This document shows positions 1-8,460 of a stretch of DNA of 64,000 nt, piece after piece. Location: NCBI GenBank assembly GCA_013288005.1, contig JABDCS010000007.1, forward strand, positions 1-64,000. Reading direction: 5' to 3'. Numbering within the stretch: the first letter of the stretch is position 1; every line of letters begins with the position of its first letter. The stretch comes from Chlamydiota bacterium. Lineage in GTDB: Bacteria > Chlamydiota > Chlamydiia > Chlamydiales > Rhabdochlamydiaceae. The notes beneath the pieces are model-generated. The model was not told the DNA's origin and searched no databases. It worked only from the letters and a program-made list of their open reading frames with translations. A program made the translations under genes and the position numbers.

Positions 1-450
1 TGTATAATCTTCTCTAGTTATCCAAACGGGTATCGTCTCTAGAACGGGTAGAGCCTTTTTGATCTCTTTAATCTGTTCAAGTGCGGAGTTTGTTGCAACA
101 CAACGACGAATACCAGCACCATCCAAAGCCAGAAGTAATTTCTCTACTCCCGATAAAAGCTGTAGGCGATTTTCTTTTAAGATTTGCAAGTAGGCTTGCT
201 TTTTTTCTTTGTAGAGTACATCCCAATTCGGTTCTTGCTTGCGTAAGTCGGGAAAAGTGGCATAAACAGCCTCACATAATCCTGTCGATTTATAATGAGC
301 AGCAAGGCAAAACTCTGTGAAACTCCAGTTTAAAGTAAAACCACGCGCTCGACACATTTCCTTATAGGCAGCAAAATGAAGGTCTTCTGTATTTACGAGT
401 AATCCGTCGAAATCAAATAAAAACAACTGATATTTGTGAATCCAATCCAT
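1..450 (-). CDS. HAD-superfamily hydrolase (beta-phosphoglucomutase-like), C-terminus cut by window edge
   Basis: Translation of the minus strand from an ATG at 450 gives an open frame to the window edge (150 codons, no stop). Near the N-terminus it reads FLFDFDGLLVNTEDLH, the DxDG(T/L)L catalytic motif I of HAD phosphatases, in which the first Asp is the nucleophile. A Thr/Ser motif II candidate (CVATNSA) lies near residue 118. The segment between is helical and matches the cap domain of the beta-phosphoglucomutase/YcjU-type subfamily. The substrate cannot be told from the sequence; phosphosugar or nucleotide phosphatase activity is typical. Motifs III and IV lie outside the window. The methyltransferase gene ends only 8 bp upstream, so the two are probably co-transcribed. 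Confidence 0.8.
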   Translation of the reverse strand, partial: MDWIHKYQLFLFDFDGLLVNTEDLHFAAYKEMCRARGFTLNWSFTEFCLAAHYKSTGLCEAVYATFPDLRKQEPNWDVLYKEKKQAYLQILKENRLQLLSGVEKLLLALDGAGIRRCVATNSALEQIKEIKKALPVLETIPVWITREDYT

Positions 451-458
451 AAAGCGAC

Positions 459-1304
459 CTATAAGTTTTTATTACAACTGTGATATGTGATAAGCATAAC
501 TAAACCTCGAAGCTTCGGCTCCCTCTCCACCCAATGTTCGTGATAATCAAGAGCTATATTTTCGATGATTTTTTCTGAAAAAAGAAGATCTTCGTACTTA
601 GATGTTGGTTCATCTAAGTAGCACGAAAAACGTGCATTATTTTTCATAAGTTTGGTTAAAGAGACCTCTAGAAATTCAAGAAGGTCTTGATCTTGAGGCC
701 GGTTTCTTTTGTGCGCGATGGATAATGTGGCTAAATCTTCAGAACTTGCCCACTGGCGCTCTAATAATCTTGCGCTAACTTCTTGGAATTGCTCATGGGT
801 AATTTGACCGCGCTGATGTAACTCAGAAAAAAAGGGTAAAACCCTTTTTTTCTCTTCGGTTTTTTTCTTTTCGACCTTCTGCAAAAAAAATTCTATGTCG
901 TTATTGCTATAGCGTAGGTTATGCAATTTTGCGAATTTTTTTGTGACATTAGCTACGAGGGCTTTTCCTGCTTTAAGAAACCTATTAGTTTTTTGCTGCG
1001 ATTTGTGACTATATTTAGAAATCTCATCAGTATTGGGGTGAAAAAAAATGCAGTCAAAAACTCCTAGAGATGACACTTCTTCCTGCCATGAGGCTTCTAG
1101 CAGCTTAACGTTAGGGTTATTGAGAGAAAAAAGGCGAGCATTAGGGCATTCATCGTTAGGAGAAACGATAATCGTGTGCGATTTTGGCTTAAAAGAGGCA
1201 ATGCGGTCTGCCGCATATCCTTTACCAAACCCTACCTCTAATACATCACCAAAAGGCTGGAGTATATCGATACAGTCTTCTGTGTAGTTCTTTTCCCATT
1301 CCAT
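459..1304 (-). CDS. SAM-dependent methyltransferase, guanidinoacetate-methyltransferase-like
   Basis: A 281-residue protein. Residues about 3-45 carry WEKNYTEDCIDIL followed by VLEVGFGKGYAADRI, a class I Rossmann methyltransferase motif I, and then an acidic strand end. The opening WEK-Y and the VLEVGFG(K/M)G form resemble the guanidinoacetate N-methyltransferase/RMT2 branch more than typical bacterial UbiE-like enzymes. The middle (residues about 130-170) is Lys-rich and the C-terminal half has no recognised domain. The acceptor is unknown, and arginine or guanidino chemistry is only a guess from motif I. ATG at 1304 is the first start in the frame. The gene is tightly linked to the downstream HAD hydrolase (8 bp gap). 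Confidence 0.7.
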   Translation of the reverse strand: MEWEKNYTEDCIDILQPFGDVLEVGFGKGYAADRIASFKPKSHTIIVSPNDECPNARLFSLNNPNVKLLEASWQEEVSSLGVFDCIFFHPNTDEISKYSHKSQQKTNRFLKAGKALVANVTKKFAKLHNLRYSNNDIEFFLQKVEKKKTEEKKRVLPFFSELHQRGQITHEQFQEVSARLLERQWASSEDLATLSIAHKRNRPQDQDLLEFLEVSLTKLMKNNARFSCYLDEPTSKYEDLLFSEKIIENIALDYHEHWVEREPKLRGLVMLITYHSCNKNL

Positions 1305-1479
1305 CGGCTTTCAACCCCCTTAGAAATATTACCAAAGCGCGGAATAGGGTTGTAGAAATTTGAATCGCAAAAAGGCAAAAAGAAAAAAATATGCACTTCT
1401 TTAGTATTTCGATTTGTAAAAATAAAAAAAATAAGTATTTAAAATCTCACAAGTTAATATGTGTTGATTTAGATTTGCG

Positions 1480-1638
1480 TTAACCACCGTCTACAAAAAG
1501 CTCTACTCCATTAATATAACTACTATCATCCGACGCAAGAAATACTACAGCCTTGGCAATCTCTTCAGGTATTCTGACTCGACCTAAAGGATAACGCAAC
1601 AATTCAAGAGGCTCTATAGGGAGGTAGTCTTTGGTCTC
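1480..1638 (-). pseudogene. C-terminal remnant of a short-chain dehydrogenase/reductase
   Basis: The minus strand encodes [20 protein letters not shown] continuing to DGG and a stop at 1480. This is the standard C-terminal end of classical SDR oxidoreductases (xxGRxGxPEEIAxAVxFLASDxSxxxxGxxxxVDGG). The frame is closed by a TAG at about 1639-1641 and there is no start codon or Rossmann N-terminus, so about four fifths of the gene is missing. The break coincides with the left edge of a transposase remnant on the opposite strand. This suggests that a transposon insertion followed by deletion destroyed the gene. Confidence 0.75.
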
Positions 1639-1778
1639 CTAGCTACTTCGCTGGAGCATGTGGTGCAGCTCCTTTAGAGGTCATTCGCCAATACATCGAA
1701 CAACAGAGCGTCCCTACTGTTAGGAGCGCGATTCTTCTCAGGCCTGAAGTACTGAGTTTTCTCGCGTCGTTGGGATAA
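1620..1778 (+). pseudogene. C-terminal remnant of an IS200/IS605-family TnpA transposase
   Basis: The plus strand reads [20 protein letters not shown] followed by RQYIEQQ, then about 20 further residues and a TAA at 1776-1778. SLWSxSYFxxxxGGAPxxxIxxYIEQQ is the C-terminal helix motif of the single-domain Y1 (HUH) transposases of the IS200/IS605 group. The upstream part with the HUH motif and catalytic Tyr is absent: the frame is closed by TAG at 1617-1619. The remnant therefore cannot transpose. It lies tail-to-tail against, and slightly overlapping, the SDR remnant. Confidence 0.75.
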
Positions 1779-1818
1779 AAAATTATTTTATTTTCTGAGC
1801 TAATCCAGATCGGTTTAA

Positions 1819-1852
1819 ATTCGTCCATCTAAATTTTTTCAGATGGACGAAT
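1819..1852. terminator. Perfect 12-bp hairpin between the transposase remnant and the SIS gene
   Basis: ATTCGTCCATCT and its exact reverse complement AGATGGACGAAT flank a 10-nt loop that contains TTTTTT. The hairpin lies 11 bp beyond the stop of the leftward SIS-domain gene. It could terminate that transcript, but no clear U-tract follows the stem on either strand. It could also be a leftover subterminal hairpin of the IS200/IS605 element, since such elements end in short hairpins. Confidence 0.5.
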
Positions 1853-1863
1853 CAAAATTACCC

Positions 1864-3963
1864 TTATTTAGATATAAGTGTATTTGTCTGCTTAACTACT
1901 TGTGAACGAAGATATCCTTCGAGACCCTTATTTTCTAAAATAGCCTCTGCGGTTGACCAAGAAATGGGTTTGTTATTTTTCAAGGACTCTAGGATACGAA
2001 TAATGCTGAGGCCCACTTCTGCATTTTGACCAACTTTTTGCGCTTGTTTAGAATATTCTATCGCATCAAAAAGAACAGCATTTGCCTCTTCGTAGGTAAT
2101 CCTCTCGGATTCTAGTAGGTTGTCATTGACATGACTGAGAATCAGGAAAGTTGCTCTTCCAATCAACTTCAGATTACCAGGATTTACATTGGTCATTGTA
2201 TTTCCCACAACTCTTCCCAACTTGGCCATCACACCTGTTGAATGTGCATTGAGTAACATTTTTAAAGCTACGTGCTGGCGAATCGCCATAGGATCTTGGC
2301 GATTTTCCAATGGTAATTGGACGACAAGTGCATCAGGACATAAGGAACGTATTGCTTCCCTTGCAGGAGCTTGATCCGAAAGTTGTACTGAAGGCATAAG
2401 AATTGCAGCAACGCGGGCTTGTTTGTCTGCGAATGTCTTTAACCAGGAATGGAAAGGAGAATCCACATCGTGCAATTGATCGAGTTCTGATTCGAAAAGC
2501 ACCATCACTCCTAAATCTTTTTCTTTAGGACCAAATTTCTCTACATTAGTTGGAGAATAAGAAAAATCATAGAAGGTCTGTTGATCGTTTCCTGCATTAT
2601 TTAAACTACGAAGGGCAGCGATTTTTAAATAAGGATCTTCGATACGCTGAGAAAATGGCATTTCATACAATTCTCTATCTAGCCCACAAAAAGGACGTCC
2701 AAGGAAGTTTTCCCATGCTTTAGATTGATCTTGCGCAGGTGTCCAAACTTGAATCCATGATTTTCTTGGCGACGCATTCAACGTATCCAATGGGAATAGA
2801 CGGAAAGTGGGAGAGCGTTCGGTCGAATCAATAAAAACCGTAATCAACGCATTTTGGGCAAAATATGTAGATGTGTTTTTGTTTTGATAAGTTGTCGATT
2901 CCAGATCTGTCAATTGACTGATAGAAGTTTGGGCATTGTATACAGCTTCACGCGTAGGTAAAAAGCTCAAGAGCCTTTCGCGCATATTATCAACATGAAA
3001 ACCTAAGCCATTGAGCTCTTCTTTTGATAAATAGGGCTGAATCAACTGATACACGGCATGTTCAAGAATAACACCCACAACAAAAGTTTCACTTGTTGTT
3101 GCCTGCATTCTTGTAGACCCCGTAATGGATTGAGGGCCTGTAAAAAGAGAGATTTTAGTAATGGCGTCATTTTCCAGAACACTGCGGCTTCTCTCAAAGG
3201 GCAGCAAAACTTCATCAGGGTTGTTGTAGACAAAATAGAGATGATTCTTGGCATCCGTCTTCCAATCATATACATTTTGATTATACTGACGTAAGCCCGC
3301 CAAAACCGTGCCTATGACCGAAGAGGTCTCTCCCCCTTCAGTTACAGCAATAATGACATCTCCTTTCTCAATTTTATGGTCGGCTAGTTGGAGCTCTCCG
3401 ATAAGCTGAAGGTCTTCAAATCCTTCGAGAGAACTAATCAATGCACGATCACCACCTGTCATTTCCCCAATCAAGCGGTTTTCAATATTCGGAAAATGCT
3501 CTTTTAATTTCTCCCATTGGGGAAGGGCTTGTATTTTTTTCCAAAAAGGCCGCCAAAAAGAACTCTCCATTTGCTTAGCGAGCCTACCCGTTGCACCACA
3601 ACCGTAGATGTAGACTTTTTGGTTTTGCAAAATCGCTCTTTGTACAGCTTCGGCCGCTTGGTCGAGGAGCGAAGTATTTTGGGCGAGATCTGTAATTTTC
3701 TTAGAAATATCCTCATCTACGTTGAGTAGAGATTGAATTCCCATTAAAGTGTTATTTTGAATCTCATAACTCAGGTCCCACGTTTCAGCATGACGCTGTT
3801 CGGTAATTAGAGTATGCAGCTGAAATTGCTTTTTATTAGCTACAAAATCTTGAGATTGTTGTGAGGGTTCGATTTCCAAAATATCGAGAACGGGATGCGC
3901 TTGAGCGATAAGAGGAAAAGCTAAAGCGAGCACATAACACAGTTTGTCAGTGTAAAATTTCAT
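1864..3963 (-). CDS. Exported SIS-domain protein, MurQ/glucokinase-regulator (GCKR)-like
   Basis: About 699 residues from the ATG at 3963, which has a GGAG 5-8 nt upstream. An in-frame start 24 bp earlier would hide the signal peptide. The N-terminus (MKFYTDKLCYVLALAFPLIAQA) is a clear Sec signal peptide. Residues about 45-330 form a first SIS domain (GCGATGRLAKQMES, then EGFED, then an AVTEGGETSSVIG phosphosugar loop, then GPQSITGSTRMQA). A second region (about 500-660) holds STGVMAKLGRVVGNTM, the MurQ/GCKR helix motif. Both acidic positions I recall as important in MurQ (ASE and EGxED) have counterparts. MurQ is about 300 residues, so the two-module length is closer to eukaryotic GCKR. The ligand is presumably a phosphosugar or MurNAc-6P-like, and the site of action outside the cytoplasm is inferred from the signal peptide. 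Confidence 0.75.
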   Translation of the reverse strand: MKFYTDKLCYVLALAFPLIAQAHPVLDILEIEPSQQSQDFVANKKQFQLHTLITEQRHAETWDLSYEIQNNTLMGIQSLLNVDEDISKKITDLAQNTSLLDQAAEAVQRAILQNQKVYIYGCGATGRLAKQMESSFWRPFWKKIQALPQWEKLKEHFPNIENRLIGEMTGGDRALISSLEGFEDLQLIGELQLADHKIEKGDVIIAVTEGGETSSVIGTVLAGLRQYNQNVYDWKTDAKNHLYFVYNNPDEVLLPFERSRSVLENDAITKISLFTGPQSITGSTRMQATTSETFVVGVILEHAVYQLIQPYLSKEELNGLGFHVDNMRERLLSFLPTREAVYNAQTSISQLTDLESTTYQNKNTSTYFAQNALITVFIDSTERSPTFRLFPLDTLNASPRKSWIQVWTPAQDQSKAWENFLGRPFCGLDRELYEMPFSQRIEDPYLKIAALRSLNNAGNDQQTFYDFSYSPTNVEKFGPKEKDLGVMVLFESELDQLHDVDSPFHSWLKTFADKQARVAAILMPSVQLSDQAPAREAIRSLCPDALVVQLPLENRQDPMAIRQHVALKMLLNAHSTGVMAKLGRVVGNTMTNVNPGNLKLIGRATFLILSHVNDNLLESERITYEEANAVLFDAIEYSKQAQKVGQNAEVGLSIIRILESLKNNKPISWSTAEAILENKGLEGYLRSQVVKQTNTLISK

Positions 3964-4251
3964 TGTTGCTCCATGGTTTTTGACCACTTTTCATTATTAA
4001 AAAAACTGCTTTAAAAATCAAGATAAATCATTAAAAATCAATAACTTCTGAATTATAAAACATTTTTTAATTCGAAGAGGATTCAACTCTTAAAAAAAAT
4101 GAATTAAGAATTTTTGCCATCCGTAACCAATACGGATTGTGTGAAGCGGCGATATTTTTTATCCTTTTCCCAGAAAAACCTAGAAATACCTTTGGGAACT
4201 GCATCTTTCGGACTCTCGAAGATCCCTATAATTAAATTTGGAGATTGGAAA

Positions 4252-5694
4252 TTGAATTTTTTAAAAATTGCGACTCCCTTTTTTTTACTTATGTGTAACT
4301 GTCGCATAATCACCTTGGTTGGATATGAAGAAAAAATCGACACAATCGTCAACCACGCTCTTACAGAATTTAACGTCCCTGGCGCAGCTGTAGCTGTAGT
4401 TGTCGATGGTAAAACTGTAGTTTGTCGCGGTTATGGAATGCGTGATCTCGAACATCAACTTCCTGTAAATGTAGATACGATATTTCCGATCGCCTCTAAT
4501 ACCAAAGCCTTTACCAGTTTTCTTATCGCTCAACTTGTAGCAGAGGGAAAATTAGATTGGGATAAACCGATTATCGAATATCTTCCTGAATTTCATCTCT
4601 CTACGGAAGCGCTCACTCAACAAGTTACCTTACGCGATTTAATCGCTCATCGAACAGGCGTACCGCGGCATGATGCCTTATGGATAGCTATTCGCGACCT
4701 TTCTGAAGAAGAGGTTCTGGAAATACTCCCCTATTTTCCCCCTAGTTCGAAACTGCGTGAAACTTTTGTCTATAATAATTTCATGTATACGGTCGCAGCA
4801 AAGGTAGTTCGAGAAGTAACCAAAAGCCCATGGGAAGTAGAGATGGCTTCAAAGATTCTGGGACCCCTCCACATGGATCGTTCTGGCACAATGAACCCTC
4901 TACAACGTGACAATGTCGCCCAACCTTATGCAGCAATTGGTGGGAAGGTTCAGACACTATCTTTTCACTATCCTTCCTCGATACTACCAGCTGGTGGTAT
5001 TCATTCTACGGTTACAGATATGACTAAATGGCTACGAGTGCATTTGGACAAAACACAATCTTCTTTTATAAAAAAAGAAGCTCTGGAGGAGATGCACACC
5101 ATTCATATGCCTTTCACGGCAAAAACAGGAACTGGTTATGGCTTGGGCTGGGAAATAGATTCTTATAGAAATCGAAAACAAGTACGACATGGTGGTTTAT
5201 TAGAGGGATTCACATCGGAAGTTGCTTTTCTACCTGATGAAAAAATCGGGATTATCATTTTAACAAACAGCAGCACAGATGGTCGCACTGCTATTTACTC
5301 TATTAAGAACAGTATTTATGATTACCTATTAGGAGCGGAAGATAGAGATTGGGCTCACAAATTCCTTCAAGAGCGCGCTAATGAAAGTGAAAAAACCGCG
5401 ACCTTCTCATGGCTGAAGTATGAGGGAAATTATATCCATCCTGCCTATGGACAAATGTCTATAAGCCAAGAATATGATACTCTTTACGCTACTGTAGGGA
5501 AAGCACGACTTGAACTGCACTCAAAGAGCGAAAACATATTTGAAGCAAAATGCTCTAGACTTCTTGCCTTTGGAGTCGACCCCACTGTACAGTTTTCTTT
5601 CATTATCAATTCTTTAGGAGAGGTCGATGAAGTGCACGTTCCATTCGAACAATTTCGCTCAGCACCCGCAATAGTTTTCAAAAAATGTCCATAG
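4252..5694 (+). CDS. Serine hydrolase, class C beta-lactamase/penicillin-binding-protein family
   Basis: Residues (from 4252) include SNTK (SxxK with nucleophile Ser) after FPIA, a YNN (YxN) motif in FVYNNFMYTVA, and HGG (KTG-like third box) in VRHGGLLEGF. These define the beta-lactamase/CubicO fold of D,D-peptidases, esterases and beta-lactamases. A further ~100-residue beta domain follows. The frame extends up to a TTG at 4114, but a TTG at 4252 has GGAG 8 nt upstream and starts a hydrophobic signal-like N-terminus (NFLKIATPFFLLM), so I prefer it. The next ATG is at 4291. The gene overlaps the following SnoaL-LuxR gene by 10 bp, implying coupled translation. The substrate is unknown. Confidence 0.8.
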   Translation: MNFLKIATPFFLLMCNCRIITLVGYEEKIDTIVNHALTEFNVPGAAVAVVVDGKTVVCRGYGMRDLEHQLPVNVDTIFPIASNTKAFTSFLIAQLVAEGKLDWDKPIIEYLPEFHLSTEALTQQVTLRDLIAHRTGVPRHDALWIAIRDLSEEEVLEILPYFPPSSKLRETFVYNNFMYTVAAKVVREVTKSPWEVEMASKILGPLHMDRSGTMNPLQRDNVAQPYAAIGGKVQTLSFHYPSSILPAGGIHSTVTDMTKWLRVHLDKTQSSFIKKEALEEMHTIHMPFTAKTGTGYGLGWEIDSYRNRKQVRHGGLLEGFTSEVAFLPDEKIGIIILTNSSTDGRTAIYSIKNSIYDYLLGAEDRDWAHKFLQERANESEKTATFSWLKYEGNYIHPAYGQMSISQEYDTLYATVGKARLELHSKSENIFEAKCSRLLAFGVDPTVQFSFIINSLGEVDEVHVPFEQFRSAPAIVFKKCP

Positions 5695-6377
5695 AAAAAA
5701 ACGTTTTATTCATTCGCAAACTCTTTGAAGAGCACATCAACAAAGACGATTTGTCGAGTTATGGAGACTTTTTCTCCCCAGATGTCATTGTTCATGGTCC
5801 AGCTAGTCAGCAGACAGTTAAAGGGTTAAAAAAAGCTCAACAAATTGACTCCACCTATACCTCCAAGTATCCTGGTAAAACGTTCTTGATTAAAGAAATT
5901 TTCGGTCGCGATGATCGAGTTTTTGTTGATTGGGTATGTCAGGGAAAGCATCAAAAAAAAACTAAAGACCTACCTCTCACTGATTCCCCTTTTTCCATAC
6001 GTGGTTTTAGTATTTATCGCATCCACATGGGAAAGATTGTCGAAGTTTGGCAGCATTGGGATCGACTTGGTATATTGGAACAACTAGGAGAGGTATCTGT
6101 TAAAACTCTAGTTGAGCCGGGATATTATTTAGAGTTGTTGCGAGGCCTAGGAATGGAGCAGTACGTGGAAAAAGGATTTTTCCTATCTCCAAGGGAAAAA
6201 GAATGTCTGCGCTGTTTACTAGAGGGCAAAACAGCGAAAGAAACAGCTGCCATCTATAAACTTTCTTCTCGTACAGTAGAATCTCATTTTGAGAAAATTA
6301 AACACAAACTCAAATGTACCAACAAAAGAGATCTCTTTCCTATTGCGCAAATATTAGAAAAACTAGATCTTCTTTAA
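5685..6377 (+). CDS. SnoaL-like domain fused to a LuxR-type DNA-binding domain
   Basis: A 230-residue protein. Residues 1-135 look like a SnoaL/ester-cyclase NTF2-like domain: an initial helix, FFSPDVIVHGPAS, VFVDWVCQGKH, and IVEVWQHWDRLGILEQLG, the usual C-terminal strand. Residues about 165-225 are a LuxR/GerE helix-turn-helix (LSPREKECLRCLLEGKTAKE, then RTVESHFEKIKHKL). The N-terminal domain probably binds a small hydrophobic ligand, making this a one-component transcription factor; this is inference from the fusion. The ATG sits inside the end of the serine-hydrolase gene and a drug-efflux-type MFS gene follows after 58 bp. The protein may therefore regulate this three-gene unit. Confidence 0.8.
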   Translation: MSIEKNVLFIRKLFEEHINKDDLSSYGDFFSPDVIVHGPASQQTVKGLKKAQQIDSTYTSKYPGKTFLIKEIFGRDDRVFVDWVCQGKHQKKTKDLPLTDSPFSIRGFSIYRIHMGKIVEVWQHWDRLGILEQLGEVSVKTLVEPGYYLELLRGLGMEQYVEKGFFLSPREKECLRCLLEGKTAKETAAIYKLSSRTVESHFEKIKHKLKCTNKRDLFPIAQILEKLDLL

Positions 6378-6435
6378 GAATTTTATAAATCATTAATATT
6401 TCCAAATTCTTTCTATCTGTTAGAAAATAAAAATT

Positions 6436-7617
6436 ATGAAGATTAAAAAGCCTCCTCTTTTTACTTTGCTGCTTCTGATGCCTTTTGCATCGATATATGC
6501 AGTCCTATTTACTCCCTCATTGCCCGAAATTGCCAGAATACTGGGAGTCGGCGATGGACAAGTTCAGGCGACAATGACCGTTTTTTTGCTCGGTTATGCC
6601 ATAGGGAATCTTCCTTATGGACCCTTAGCCAAGCGATTTGGAAGAAAGCCGGCTATTTATTTAGGAGCGGTTGTTGCAATACTAGGAGCCACTCTATCGC
6701 TTTTAGGGGGCCTCTATAGTTTCTTTAACCTATTCTTAGTGGGTCGCTTTCTGTCCGCACTAGGTAGCAGCGTTGGCATGAAAATTTCATTTACTATTAT
6801 TGCAGATGCTTTTGAACAAGTTGAAGCAACAAAGAAACTCTCTATGGCAACATTGGCTTTCGCCATCGCACCTGGTCTTGCTGTGAGTTTAGGGGGCTTC
6901 TTAACCGCACATTACGGTTGGGAAAGCTGCTTCTACGCCTTGATTACGTATAGTGGTTTTGTTTTGCTATTAAGCTTTTTCCTTCCTGAAACTGCTCCCT
7001 ACCTCGATAAAAATGCTCTGAATTATGAAAACATTAAAGAGAGTTACAAGAGAAAACTAAAAAACAAAAAGGTTATGTATTCCTCATTTATGATGGGATG
7101 CGCCACTTCAATCATTTATTTGTTTTCCACACTAGCACCTTTCTTGGGTATTAACCAGATTGGGCTCGATCCCGAACAATATGGATTACTAAATTTAATT
7201 CCGCCTATTGGCCTCATTGCCGGCTCATTTACTTCTTTATGGTTAGCCACTCGCTGGACAAAGCTACATGTTGTAAAATTAGGAATTAAAGTTGCAATTT
7301 GCGCGATCATTCTTATGTTGTTTTTCTTTATGATCGGAAAACTGAATATGTGGAGTTTATTTCTTCCAATTCCCTTTCTGTATTTTGGCACCTCTCTCAT
7401 TTTTAACAATTCCTCGAGCTATGCCATGGATCATATGCAGGATAAATCGACTGGCTCCGCTATCATGAGCTTTAGCAATATGCTTCTGGCTACCTTTGCT
7501 GTTCTCATGGCGCAAACTGTAAATTCACTCCTGGCTATTTTTGTCCCCTTGTTTTTCCTTGTTTTTGCTCTTCTCGCCTGGTTCTTACAATCGCGCTTAA
7601 AAAAGTTAAGCACCTAG
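6436..7617 (+). CDS. MFS transporter, Bcr/CflA drug-efflux type
   Basis: A 393-residue protein with about 12 hydrophobic segments. The N-terminal half carries FTPSLPEIARILGVGDGQVQ followed by MTVFLLGYAIGNLPYGPLAKRFGRKP. This is the TM1 and TM2-TM3 loop signature of the Bcr/CflA (DHA1) family of proton-driven exporters. The inner-membrane substrate is unknown; chloramphenicol, bicyclomycin or sulfonamides are typical for the family. The third gene of the plus-strand group, it begins 58 bp after the SnoaL-LuxR regulator and ends 13 bp from the convergent carbonic anhydrase. Confidence 0.85.
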   Translation: MKIKKPPLFTLLLLMPFASIYAVLFTPSLPEIARILGVGDGQVQATMTVFLLGYAIGNLPYGPLAKRFGRKPAIYLGAVVAILGATLSLLGGLYSFFNLFLVGRFLSALGSSVGMKISFTIIADAFEQVEATKKLSMATLAFAIAPGLAVSLGGFLTAHYGWESCFYALITYSGFVLLLSFFLPETAPYLDKNALNYENIKESYKRKLKNKKVMYSSFMMGCATSIIYLFSTLAPFLGINQIGLDPEQYGLLNLIPPIGLIAGSFTSLWLATRWTKLHVVKLGIKVAICAIILMLFFFMIGKLNMWSLFLPIPFLYFGTSLIFNNSSSYAMDHMQDKSTGSAIMSFSNMLLATFAVLMAQTVNSLLAIFVPLFFLVFALLAWFLQSRLKKLST

Positions 7618-7630
7618 AGCGCAGAATTAA

Positions 7631-8305
7631 CTATTGCTTATCGAGGAATTCTACTTTACCAGATTCAAGACTGTAATAGGCTCCGATGATTTGCAATGTC
7701 CCCGCTTCTGTTAACTTGGAAAGTAATGGCTTAGAACTCTTTAGCTTTTCCTTAACGATTCTAATATTGGCTTTGATGGCCTTTTCAAGACGATCTCCCG
7801 AATCGTTCTTAGAGGCTGCAATGGCAGGTTGAATAGCATTTACAACCTCCTGAACGTGATTATCAAATTTCATATCCTTTAAAGCAGCTTGTACAGCGCC
7901 GCAATTAGAATGACCTAAGACAACAACTAAGTTAGCTCCGAGTGTATTAACCCCATATTCGATGCTTCCAATTGCAAAATCATCAACCACATTCCCCGCT
8001 AGTCTCACGACAAAAAGGTCGCCCAAAGATTGATCAAAGACAATTTCCGGCGGCACTCTCGAATCTGAGCATGCGACAATGACAGCAAAAGGTTTCTGCC
8101 CCGCTATAAGTGTTGATCGTTTCACCGACCAATCTTCATGGCAAACCGTTGTCGAGGTCGCATAACGTTGATTTCCTTGCATCAATCTTTCAGTGGGGTT
8201 CTTAGCAGGATTAGGATCTATGGCTGAAAGAGAAAATAAGGGTGCGAAGAGTAACGTCCATGCAAAAGGCAAAACAAAATGTAACTGGAAATAAAACCGT
8301 TTCAT
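7631..8305 (-). CDS. Periplasmic beta-class carbonic anhydrase
   Basis: A 224-residue protein with an N-terminal signal peptide (FYFQLHFVLPFAWTLLFAPLFSLSA) and then a beta-CA domain. CSDSRVPPE supplies the first zinc Cys and the Asp-Arg pair. LGHSNCGAVQAAL supplies the zinc His and second Cys. It interconverts CO2 and bicarbonate. Most bacterial beta-CAs are cytosolic; export is predicted here from the leader. The ATG at 8305 is preceded by GAGGGG, a good ribosome-binding site. The gene is divergent from the adenosine-deaminase-like gene. Confidence 0.9.
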   Translation of the reverse strand: MKRFYFQLHFVLPFAWTLLFAPLFSLSAIDPNPAKNPTERLMQGNQRYATSTTVCHEDWSVKRSTLIAGQKPFAVIVACSDSRVPPEIVFDQSLGDLFVVRLAGNVVDDFAIGSIEYGVNTLGANLVVVLGHSNCGAVQAALKDMKFDNHVQEVVNAIQPAIAASKNDSGDRLEKAIKANIRIVKEKLKSSKPLLSKLTEAGTLQIIGAYYSLESGKVEFLDKQ

Positions 8306-8388
8306 GAGGACCCCTCTAGTGCAAATTAGGCATACAACGACTCTATATTTCTTAAAAGTTTAAGAAGCTATCTTCAAATTAAGTTTCT

Positions 8389-8409
8389 ACCACTTTTCAA
8401 AAAAGTGGT
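8389..8409. promoter_or_regulatory. 9-bp hairpin in the divergent intergenic region
   Basis: ACCACTTTT, a 3-nt CAA loop and AAAAGTGGT form a perfect dyad between the divergent carbonic-anhydrase and deaminase genes. It lies upstream of both starts and lacks a following U-tract. An operator or 5'-UTR hairpin is therefore more likely than a terminator. No matching regulator can be named. Confidence 0.35.
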
Positions 8410-8460
8410 GAAGCCGTAATTTATGACATTTGCTAAAACTTAAGTGGAGGTCTCATTACA

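Noticed and set aside
81..320. 79-codon plus-strand frame at the window start
   Set aside because: It lies opposite the HAD hydrolase, whose DxDG motif makes the minus strand the coding one.
1620..1778. An intact IS200/IS605 element
   Set aside because: Only the C-terminal part of the transposase remains, a stop closes the frame at 1617, and no second gene or complete ends are visible.
3517..3729. 70-codon plus-strand frame inside the SIS gene
   Set aside because: A shadow of the strongly supported minus-strand SIS coding region, with no motif or ribosome-binding site.
4114..4251. N-terminal extension of the serine hydrolase from a TTG at 4114
   Set aside because: No ribosome-binding site precedes it, and it would bury the signal-like segment. 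The TTG at 4252 has GGAG at proper spacing.
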